Positions 52,639-62,631 of a DNA stretch of 64,000 bases are shown one piece after another (position 1 is the first letter of the stretch; each line of letters starts with the position of its first letter). The notes under the pieces are model-generated. The model was given only the letters and a program-made list of their open reading frames with translations, was not told the origin of the DNA and searched no databases. Origin of the DNA: RYN-230 sp963760405 (GTDB lineage Bacteria > Actinomycetota > Actinomycetes > Streptosporangiales > Streptosporangiaceae). A program made the translations under genes and the position numbers. The stretch is from NCBI GenBank assembly GCA_963760405.1, contig CAVXCV010000006.1:1-64000 (forward strand), given 5' to 3'.

Positions 52639-53732
52639 CGGGCGCCCGTCCCGTGCATCCGCTGGTAGAACGGGGACGCGGCGTCCAGCTCGGCGGCCCG
52701 GACCGGGTGCCCGCTGAACGCGGCGGCGTAGATCCCGGCCACCAGGGACAGCGTGCGGCGGCTGTCCCGCAGCGTCACCGGCGGCCGGGTCCCCTCCCGC
52801 AGGCACCGCAGCACCTCGGCGTACTGAGCCCGGTGCCCACTCGGGGTCCCGGTCTCGCCCGCCTTCCAGGCGTCCAGCACGGGGTGCTCATGCCCGGGCG
52901 CGGGGGTCACCCGCCAGTCCTCGTCGTCGTAGCCGTACAGGTGAGTCAGCTCGACAGTGGCCCGCTCGAAATCGAACCGCAGGTAGGTCTCTTCCCGGGG
53001 CGACAGCACGCTGGTCACCACGCTGGCGGCCGCACCGCTCGCGAAGATCACGTGCGCCAGGGACAGGTCCTCGGTCTCGATGTCCCGGGCCTGTCTGCGG
53101 GCGACCGCCGACACCTGCACCCAGTCGCCGAGCAGATAGCACAGCAGGTCCAGCTGGTGGATGCCATGCCCCAGGGTCGGCCCGCCGCCCTCGGACTGCC
53201 AGCGGCCACGCCACGGCACATCGAAGTATCCCTGGTCGCGGAACCAGGTGGTATGGCAGGCCACCAGCAACGGGGAGCCGAGCACACCACTGCCTGCCAC
53301 AGCGCGCAGCCTGCGGGCTCCGGAGCCGAAACGGTGCTGGAACACGGTGGCGAACCACGGTCCGGCGCGGTCCGGGACCACGGCCGCGCCCGCCTGCTCA
53401 GCCCGGGCCAGCTGGTCCAGCTCGGCCAGGCTCAGCGCCGGCGGTTTCTCCGCCAGCACGGACACGCCCGCGCGCAGGCAGAGGTCGGCCTGCGGGAAGT
53501 GCAGGGCGGGCGGGGTGCACAGGCAGACCAGGTCCGGGCGGGCCGCGGTGAGCATCCCGGCCAGGTCCGTGTGCAGCTGCGGCACCTCATGCTCGAAGCC
53601 GAACGCGGCCAGCCGGGCCTGGTCGGTGTCGACGGCGGCGACCACGTCCGCGTCCGGCAGCGTGGCCAGCGCCGCCATGTGCACGCGCGCGATATTCCCG
53701 GTCCCGATGATCGCGATCCGGGCCGGTGCCAC
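52632..53732 (-). CDS. Second Gfo/Idh/MocA-family oxidoreductase
   Basis: About 366 residues. The start is GTG 53732 (VAPARIAIIGTGNIARVHMAAL), as the Rossmann fold begins four residues later; a TTG at 53768 is less likely. The EKP motif occurs in GVSVLAEKPPALSLAELDQL, and GGGPTLGHGIHQLDLLCYLL lies in the C-terminal domain. The substrate is unknown; the coupled DUF6807 gene suggests a sugar or methylated compound. An AGTTTCGG element stands 39 bases upstream, inside the end of the MFS gene, so this operon may be regulated like xylB and the first Gfo operon. Confidence 0.86.
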   Translation of the reverse strand: MAPARIAIIGTGNIARVHMAALATLPDADVVAAVDTDQARLAAFGFEHEVPQLHTDLAGMLTAARPDLVCLCTPPALHFPQADLCLRAGVSVLAEKPPALSLAELDQLARAEQAGAAVVPDRAGPWFATVFQHRFGSGARRLRAVAGSGVLGSPLLVACHTTWFRDQGYFDVPWRGRWQSEGGGPTLGHGIHQLDLLCYLLGDWVQVSAVARRQARDIETEDLSLAHVIFASGAAASVVTSVLSPREETYLRFDFERATVELTHLYGYDDEDWRVTPAPGHEHPVLDAWKAGETGTPSGHRAQYAEVLRCLREGTRPPVTLRDSRRTLSLVAGIYAAAFSGHPVRAAELDAASPFYQRMHGTGARW

Positions 53733-53768
53733 AGCTGGACCGTAACGGCGCGGCCGGCCTGAGCACAA

Positions 53769-55003
53769 TTAGTTTCGGAAAGCTTTCGAAGGCTCGGAGC
53801 CGGGCTTGGGCAGCGTGAGGTTCCGCGCCGCGGGCAGCCCGGGCGCCAGTTCCAGGCCGGTGATCACCAGCACGATCAGCACCGGGACGGTCCAGCCGCC
53901 GGTCGCGTCGTGCACGAAGCCCACGGCCAGCGGGCCGGTGGTGGCGATCAGGTAGCCGACGCTCTGGGCAAAGCCGGACAGTGAGGCGGCCACCGCCGGG
54001 TCGGGCGCCCGGGCCATGGTGAAGTAGATGGCCAGGCCCAGGGCGGCGCCCTGGCCCAGGCCGAGCAGGCCGATCCAGGCGGCCGCGCCGCCCAGCGGGC
54101 CGAACCACGCCCCGGCCAGCCCGCCCGCGCTGGCCAGCACGGTGCCGGTGACCAGGAGCCGCTGATCCGCCGACCGCTGCGCCAGCACCGGGATGACCAG
54201 GGCGGTGATCATGTTGCCGAACGACATCAGGGCCAGCAGCGTGCCCGCGCCCGCCGCGCTCACCCCCCGGTCCCGGAACATGGTGGGCACCCAGGAGAAC
54301 GCCGCGTAGAAGGTGAGGCTCTGCAGGCCCATGAAGAAGGTGACCTGCCAGGTCAGCGCGTATCTGGACAGCTGCAGGCGAGCCGGGCCCGACGGTCTCG
54401 TCCGGTACCTGAGCTGGGGCAGCCAGACCGCCAGCGCAGCCAGCGCGGTGCTGGCCCACAGGCCCAGCGCGAGCGGCACCGACCCGCCCGACAGCCGGTA
54501 CACGGGCACCGCCACCAGGGAGGCCAGGATCGACCCGGCGGCCAGGCTGAGCAGGTAGATGCCGATGAGCAGGCCGGCCTGCTCCGGGCGGCGACGCTTG
54601 ACCAGGCTGGGCAGCAGCACGTTGAGCAGGGCAATCGCCATGGCGGCGAGCGCCGTGCCGGGGAACAGGCCTACCCCGGGCAGCGCACCGCGCAGCAGCT
54701 GCCCCGCGGTCAGCGCGACGAGCGCGGCGCCGAGCACCCGCTCATCACCGAACCGCCGGGCCAGTGGCGCGCCAGCCGCGGAGAACACGCCGAAGCACAG
54801 CACCGGCAGAGCGGCCAGCACCGACAGCCCCGCGGGCGACAGCCGCAAGTCGGCTGCGAGCTCCGGGAACAGCGGCGGCAGGCTGCTGATCGCGGCCCGC
54901 ATGTTAAAACCGAGCGCGGCGATGCCCGCGATCAGCAGCCCGGCGTCCCGGGTCCGGCGGGGGACCCGGGACGCGGCGGGGATCTCGGTGACGGGGTCCG
55001 TCA

Positions 55004-55004
<1 letters not shown>
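53769..55004 (-). CDS. MFS transporter, CynX/NimT type
   Basis: 411 residues, twelve hydrophobic helices without a large central loop (first helix AGLLIAGIAALGFNMRAAIS). FNMRAAISSLPPLFPELAADL is typical of the cyanate/nitroimidazole-type MFS subgroup (CynX, YycB). The substrate is unknown; a metabolite such as a carboxylate is possible because it is joined to aconitase: the GTG start at 55004 uses the last base of the aconitase TAG. The final codons overlap the AGTTTCGG element that precedes the next gene. Confidence 0.85.
53771..53784. promoter_or_regulatory. AGTTTCGG element before the second Gfo/Idh gene
   Basis: AGTTTCGGAAAGCT matches the 44298-44311 site in 12 of 14 bases. The overlapping GAAAGCTTTC (53778-53787) is a perfect ten-base palindrome. 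It lies 39 bases upstream of GTG 53732, within the last codons of the MFS gene. Confidence 0.45.
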
Positions 55005-57715
<2,711 letters not shown>

Positions 57716-57836
57716 CTGGGTCCGCCTCCTGTTGTCACGCCGGGCCGGGGCTGGTCCTCAGTCCCTGTCTGCATCCTGCCGCAGCATCCTGCCGCAGCAC
57801 GAGACGGCGGCGGCACACCGGGTTCGGGACCCGAGG

Positions 57837-57854
57837 TATCTCGACATCAAGTTA
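57837..57854. promoter_or_regulatory. acnA operator, site A
   Basis: TATCTCGACATCAAGTTA: halves TATCTCGA and TCAAGTTA are inverted repeats in six of eight positions. 122 bases or more upstream of the acnA ATG. Confidence 0.55.
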
Positions 57855-57882
57855 ACTCGACACCGTCACAGTATGGCGAACT

Positions 57883-57900
57883 TATCTCGACGTCAAGCTA
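57883..57900. promoter_or_regulatory. acnA operator, site B
   Basis: TATCTCGACGTCAAGCTA, 16 of 18 identical to site A, 46 bases further upstream from acnA. Two such sites suggest cooperative binding by one dimeric regulator. Confidence 0.55.
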
Positions 57901-58043
57901 TCTCCCAGAGTCCCGGCCCGGATGGCGGCGCGGCCCGGCCGCGCCCTCCCGCGGGGCCGCGCTCCGCTCTCCCGGCAGGCAAGGAACGGCCGTCCGCGCC
58001 GCCGGCCAGCACGATCACCGGCAAAGGCGTGCGCCGCACCAGG

Positions 58044-59159
58044 TCAGAAGGTTATGGCCGCGCGCAGGACGCGGCCGGCCTCGATGGCAGCGAATCCCTC
58101 GTTGACCTGATCGAGCTGGTACGTCTCGGTGACTAGCTCGTCGAGCTTCAGGATGCCGTCCCGGTAGAGGTTCAGCAGCCTGGGAATCTGGATCCGCGGG
58201 CTCTCAGATCCGTACAGGCAGCCCTTGATCTCCTTGTTCATCATCGCCAGCAGGAACAGGTTGACATCGGCCTGGGCCTGGGCCAGGGGCGCCACCGAGG
58301 TGACGACGCAGGTGCCGCCCTTGGCCGTCAGCGTGAGCGCGGGCTCGAGTAGCTCGCCGCGCATGACCGCGAACGTGCAGATGACCGCGTCGCACATGTC
58401 GCCCCAGGTGAGCTGGCCGACGCCCGCGATGGCTTCGTCCAGCGACGGGTAGACGTGGGTGGCGCCGAAGCGCAGGGCTTGCTCACGCTTGAACTCCACT
58501 GGGTCGACGGCGATGATCCGCCGGGCTCCGGCCACCCGCGCACCTTGCACCGCGTTGATGCCCACCCCGCCGACGCCCAGCACGGCAACGGTGTCACCGG
58601 GACGGACGCCCGCGCGGCTGACCGCCGAGCCGAATCCGGTGGCCACCCCGCAGGAGACCAGGGCGACCGCCAGCCACGGAAGGTCCGGGTCCACCTTGAC
58701 GACCGACGACTCGGCCAGCAGCTGCCGTTCCGCGAACGCGCCGAGCTGCGAGAACCGCGCCACCGGCTCGGTCCCCAGCCGGTGCGCGATGCGGCCATCG
58801 GTGATCATGCCGGTGTCGAACAGCTTCATGCCCAGGTCGCACAGGAACGCCTGGCCAGTGCGGCACATCCGGCACGAGCCGCAAGAGGGAATGAACGCCA
58901 TCGCGATATGGTCACCCGGCGCCACCGACGTGACTCCCTCGCCGACCCGCGACACCTCGCCAGCGCCCTCGTGGCCGCAGATCACCGGGTACTGCGGAAG
59001 CGGCAGGTCACCGGTCCGCACGTGCTCGTCGGAATGGCACAGCCCGCAGGCTCGCATCTCGACCAGCACCTCACCCGGCCCGGGCTCGTCTAGCTCGATG
59101 GTCTCGATCTTGTAATCCTGGCCGGGTCCGTAGAGCAACGCTGCGCGTGTACTGATCAT
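58044..59159 (-). CDS. NDMA-dependent alcohol dehydrogenase (zinc, nicotinoprotein type)
   Basis: Medium-chain zinc alcohol dehydrogenase, about 371 residues. Catalytic zinc: Cys in CGLCHSDEHV, His in ICGHEGAGEV, and later Cys in LVSCGVATGFG. Structural zinc: CGSCRMCRTGQAFLC. Cofactor fold VAVLGVGGVGINAVQGARVAG. The sequence belongs to the actinobacterial NDMA-dependent group, which holds NAD tightly and is linked to mycofactocin; no mycofactocin genes are in this window. ATG 59159 (MISTRAALLYG) follows an AGGGGTT site; the longer frame to 59249 lacks homology. Monocistronic. Confidence 0.9.
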   Translation of the reverse strand: MISTRAALLYGPGQDYKIETIELDEPGPGEVLVEMRACGLCHSDEHVRTGDLPLPQYPVICGHEGAGEVSRVGEGVTSVAPGDHIAMAFIPSCGSCRMCRTGQAFLCDLGMKLFDTGMITDGRIAHRLGTEPVARFSQLGAFAERQLLAESSVVKVDPDLPWLAVALVSCGVATGFGSAVSRAGVRPGDTVAVLGVGGVGINAVQGARVAGARRIIAVDPVEFKREQALRFGATHVYPSLDEAIAGVGQLTWGDMCDAVICTFAVMRGELLEPALTLTAKGGTCVVTSVAPLAQAQADVNLFLLAMMNKEIKGCLYGSESPRIQIPRLLNLYRDGILKLDELVTETYQLDQVNEGFAAIEAGRVLRAAITF

Positions 59160-59335
59160 CGTGAAGGAACCCCTAGGCAGAGTGTGGCTCGCGGGCGTGT
59201 CCAGCCGACGGTGAAAATTACCCAGATCGTACTTCGAGGAAGCAAGCAAGCGCTAGGTTGCACCAGGCACGTCCCACACCCAGGCACGTCCGACACCGCT
59301 GTGCGGGCCGGGCGGCGATCCGGCAGGATAGGGCG

Positions 59336-59692
59336 GTGACCGAACACTCGGAGCGCCCCTGGGGCAGCTACACCGTGCTCGCCGAGGCCGGGGACAGCGG
59401 TTTCAAGGTCAAGACCATCGAGGTGCATCCGGGCCAGCGGCTGAGCTATCAGCGGCACGCCCGCCGGGCCGAGCACTGGTTCGTGGTCGCCGGGGAGGGT
59501 GTCGTCACCCTGGACGGCGAGAGCGTCAAGGTGCGCCGCGGCGACGCGGTGGACATACAGCTGGGCGTGGCCCACCGGATCCAGAACACGGGGACGACTC
59601 CGCTGGTGTTCGTGGAGGTCCAGCACGGCGACTACTTCGACGAGGACGACATCGTCCGGCTGGACGACGATTACGGCCGCGCCTCCTCCTGA
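59336..59692 (+). CDS. Cupin, mannose-6-phosphate isomerase type II-like
   Basis: 118 residues, one cupin barrel. ERPWGSYTVLAEAGDSGFKV is the PMI-II/GDP-mannose pyrophosphorylase C-domain start. Metal ligands are in RRAEHWFVVAGEGVV (Glu-His) and GVAHRIQNTGT (His), with the first motif LSYQRHARRAEHW. Stand-alone domains of this kind occur widely; they may isomerise sugar phosphates, but an activity is not shown. GTG 59336 with GGGCG upstream. Confidence 0.85.
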   Translation: MTEHSERPWGSYTVLAEAGDSGFKVKTIEVHPGQRLSYQRHARRAEHWFVVAGEGVVTLDGESVKVRRGDAVDIQLGVAHRIQNTGTTPLVFVEVQHGDYFDEDDIVRLDDDYGRASS

Positions 59693-60042
59693 GCCCGGGC
59701 CTGGCTGAGCCGGGCTGGACCCGGATCAGCCGGCCCGAATGGGCTGGTCAGCCGGGATGGACCTGGCGGCGGAGGGCGCGGACCTCGGGAACGGCCAGTA
59801 CGGCGGCGGTGAGCACGATGGTGAGCGCGGCCTGGCAGGCCTGGGCCCCGTTCGCGCCTAATGTGTGCCCTAACCGCTGTGATAGCGACGTTTTCGGAAC
59901 ACCTTCGCGAAGCTGGCGGAGCTCGCCGGCCACATCAACCCCACCGGCCATATCAACCCCACCGGACCCGGCGGGGTGGGTCTCCCAGCGGCCCCGGCCC
60001 AGCGCGTCCCGGCCGGTGACGGCGCAGCGAGCGGCCCGCGGT
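59693..60042. other. Intergenic stretch with a transporter-end remnant
   Basis: 350 bases. On the minus strand near 59748-59830, a short piece ending ALTIVLTAAVLAVPEVRALR looks like the last helix and tail of an MFS protein, without the rest. The remainder, including a relatively AT-rich patch near 59860-59900, shows nothing I can assign. Confidence 0.4.
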
Positions 60043-61014
60043 CTAGCCGGAAGACACGGCCGTGGCGGCCCGGCTCTGCTGATGCGCCTGCCAGCACGGG
60101 TAGCGCGCCTCACTGCCCTCGCCAGCCAGCAGCTTGGTGATGGCCATCCGGCACGTCTCGTCCGCTGGGGTGTAGACGACCATCCGGGCGCCGGGCACCG
60201 ACAGCACAGCCAGGCTGGTGCTGGTCATGGCCAGGCGCGGGAACGCCGGGTGCTGGAAGATCTTCAGGTAGGTGACCGGGCTGGCCACGTCGTGCTCGGC
60301 CCACAGCTGGGCGAACTTCGGGCTGACCGCCTGGAGGCGGCGGATGAACCCGGTCCAGGCCGGCTCACCGACGTGCCGGCCGTAGTTGCCGCGGAACTGC
60401 GCCACCAGGGTGGCCAGCTGCTCATGCCGGCTGACGTACGGATGGCAGCACTCCGGGTAGGTGAAGTTCTGCCACAGGATGTTGCGCTCTCCCGCCCCGG
60501 CGCCGGTGACCCCGGGCCAGAGCACCGCATAGACCTCGTTCCAGCCGAGCAGGTCGTACCGCTCGTTCAGGACACAGGCGGGCAGCGGCACCAGGCTGTC
60601 CATGATTCCCTGGATATCCGGCGGGACCTGCTCGCACCCGCCGTCCGGGACGCTCCCCGGGCCCGCCGCGTCGGGTACGTCAGCCAGCCGGTACAGGTGC
60701 TCCCGCTCAGCCTGGTCAAGCCGGAGCGTCCGGGCCACCGCGCCGAGCACCTGGGCGCTGGCGTTGATCGGGCGGCCCTGCTCGAGCCAGGTGTACCAGG
60801 TGACGCCGACCCCGGCCAGCTGGGCGACCTCCTCCCGGCGCAGCCCGGGGGTGCGGCGGCGCAGGCCCGGCGCCAGCCCGGCCTGCTCCGGGGTGATCCG
60901 CTCGCGGCGGCTGCGCAGGAACGCGGCCAGCTCAGCGCGCCGGGAACCGTGGTCGGCCCCAGCCGCCGTGGAGGTACCGGCCGTTCTGTCAGTATCGGTC
61001 GTTACAGTGCTCAC
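60043..61014 (-). CDS. Helix-turn-helix regulator with MmyB-like ligand-binding domain
   Basis: 323 residues. XRE-like HTH at about 26-95: ELAAFLRSRRERITPEQAGL, GLRREEVAQLAGVGVTWYTWLEQGR. The C-terminal PAS-like MmyB domain has ACVLNERYDLLGWNEVYAVL and the typical HPYVSRHEQLATLVAQFRGN. Members bind small hydrophobic ligands and control adjacent transporters or reductases. Divergent from an MFS pump, 102 bases apart, with two TGGTACC sites between: the common layout of a drug-responsive repressor and its pump. Confidence 0.9.
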   Translation of the reverse strand: MSTVTTDTDRTAGTSTAAGADHGSRRAELAAFLRSRRERITPEQAGLAPGLRRRTPGLRREEVAQLAGVGVTWYTWLEQGRPINASAQVLGAVARTLRLDQAEREHLYRLADVPDAAGPGSVPDGGCEQVPPDIQGIMDSLVPLPACVLNERYDLLGWNEVYAVLWPGVTGAGAGERNILWQNFTYPECCHPYVSRHEQLATLVAQFRGNYGRHVGEPAWTGFIRRLQAVSPKFAQLWAEHDVASPVTYLKIFQHPAFPRLAMTSTSLAVLSVPGARMVVYTPADETCRMAITKLLAGEGSEARYPCWQAHQQSRAATAVSSG

Positions 61015-61056
61015 ACGTTCATCCTGCCGGTGCGGGAACAGCTTTGCCAGGTGCTG

Positions 61057-61087
61057 CTGGTACCAGGATATTCAGGCTCTTGGTACC
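61057..61087. promoter_or_regulatory. Paired TGGTACC sites between regulator and pump
   Basis: CTGGTACCAG (61057-61066) is a perfect palindrome. A second copy TTGGTACCTG begins at 61080. TGGTACC repeats with a 23-base period, about two helical turns. Position fits an operator for the MmyB-type protein. Confidence 0.6.
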
Positions 61088-61116
61088 TGGATCAGTTCGC
61101 CGCCAGAGTGAATGTC

Positions 61117-62631
61117 ATGACAGACATCGCTACCGCCACCCGGTCCGGGGTACGGCTACCCCGCCATCTCCCGGGCCGGGTCACGGCGCCGCGCAGCTTG
61201 CTCGCGATCGTCCTCATCGGCCAGTTCATGGCCGTCCTGGATGCTTCCGTGGTCAACGTCGCGGCTCCGTCCATTCATGCCAGCCTGCACGCCTCGGGCG
61301 CCGGCCTGCAGCTGGTGATCGCCGGCTACGTCATCACCTACGCAGTGCTGCTGGTGACCGGCGCCCGGCTCGGCGACATCATCGGCCACCGCCGGATGTT
61401 CCTGGCCGGGCTGGCGCTGTTCTCCCTGGCCTCGCTCGGCTGCGGGCTGGCCACGTCCACGGGCATGCTGGTGGTGCTGCGGCTGATCCAGGGAGCTGGC
61501 GCCGCGGCGATGATCCCGCAGGTGCTCAGCCTGATCCAGCGCACGTTCACCGGGGCGGCGCGGGCCCGCGCGATGCGGTTGTACGCCGCGGTCATCGCCG
61601 GCGGCGCGGTGGCCGGGCAGATCGCGGGCGGTCTGCTGGTCACCGCCGACCTGTTCGGCAGCACCTGGCGGGCAGTGTTCCTGCTCAATGTCCCGATCGG
61701 GGCGGCACTGCTGTTCGCTGGCGCGCGACTGCTGCCGCACGGGGCAGGCCAGTGGGACCGTGGCCTGGATCCCGTCGGGCTCGCCCTGCTCACCCCGGCC
61801 GCGGTGGCGTTCGTTGTCCCGCTGGTGCTCGGCCAGTCGGAGCACTGGCCGAGCTGGGGCTGGGCCGCCCTGGCCGGAAGCGGGCTGCTGCTGGCGCTGT
61901 TCGCGGTGGCGGAGCGCCGGCTGGCCGCGCGCGGCGGGGCACCCCTGATTCCGGGCCGCTTGCTCCGGCTGCCGGGGGTGGCGATGGGCGTGGCCGCCCT
62001 GTTCCTGACCATGGCGGTCTTCGGCGGGTTCTTCTTCGTCCTGGCCCTGCACCTGCAGGGCGGGCTGGGTGACTCACCGCTGCGGGCCGGCCTGACCTTC
62101 GCCCCGTCCGGCGCCGCCTTCGCCCTGGTCAGCCTCAACTGGCAGCGGCTGCCCAGCCGCCTGCACGGCGGCCTGGTCATCGCCGGGTTCGGCGGGTACG
62201 CCGCCGGGCTGCTCTGGCTCGCTGGCCTGCTGCGCAGCGGCGGCACCGGCGGTGTGCCGTTGTATCTCGCCCTGACGCTGATGGGCGCGGGCATGGCCGC
62301 CGCGTTCAGCCCGCTGATGACGGCGGTCCTGATGCAGGTGCCCGTCGCCGACGCGGCCGATGCCACCGGGGTGATCGTGACCGTGAACCAGCTCGCGCTG
62401 GTGACCGGCGTGGCCACGTTTGGCACCCTGTACCTGAACCTGGCCGGGCAGCTGCCAGCGGGAAGCACCGCCGCCGACTTCACCCGGCTGTCCGCGCACG
62501 CGGTGGCGGTGACCGGGGTGATCCTGGCCGCCGCGGCCGCGGCGGGTGGCGTGCTGGCCGCCGTCCGGCACGGCTTCGCGGTTACCCGCCGGTCCCAGCC
62601 GGCCGGTTCGAGCGGCGGCTCAGGGCGATGA
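61117..62631 (+). CDS. MFS drug/H+ antiporter (DHA2, 14-TM)
   Basis: 504 residues, about fourteen hydrophobic helices. Helix 1 motif FMAVLDASVVNVAAPSIHASL and the loop GARLGDIIGHRRMFLAGLAL (motif A, GxLaDrxGrkxxl) are DHA2 signatures. Motif C sits in AAVIAGGAVAGQIAGGLLVT. Substrate unknown; likely an antibiotic or toxic metabolite. ATG 61117, 102 bases from the divergent HTH regulator. Its last 50 bases overlap the end of the convergent second MFS gene. Confidence 0.9.
   Translation: MTDIATATRSGVRLPRHLPGRVTAPRSLLAIVLIGQFMAVLDASVVNVAAPSIHASLHASGAGLQLVIAGYVITYAVLLVTGARLGDIIGHRRMFLAGLALFSLASLGCGLATSTGMLVVLRLIQGAGAAAMIPQVLSLIQRTFTGAARARAMRLYAAVIAGGAVAGQIAGGLLVTADLFGSTWRAVFLLNVPIGAALLFAGARLLPHGAGQWDRGLDPVGLALLTPAAVAFVVPLVLGQSEHWPSWGWAALAGSGLLLALFAVAERRLAARGGAPLIPGRLLRLPGVAMGVAALFLTMAVFGGFFFVLALHLQGGLGDSPLRAGLTFAPSGAAFALVSLNWQRLPSRLHGGLVIAGFGGYAAGLLWLAGLLRSGGTGGVPLYLALTLMGAGMAAAFSPLMTAVLMQVPVADAADATGVIVTVNQLALVTGVATFGTLYLNLAGQLPAGSTAADFTRLSAHAVAVTGVILAAAAAAGGVLAAVRHGFAVTRRSQPAGSSGGSGR

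Larger units (their letters stand above)
57716..58043. other. acnA upstream region
   Basis: 328 bases with no gene. It holds two related dyads (57837-57854 and 57883-57900) and a 13-base direct duplication (GCATCCTGCCGCA near 57772 and 57785). The right half is an ordinary GC-rich stretch up to the end of the alcohol dehydrogenase gene. Confidence 0.6.
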
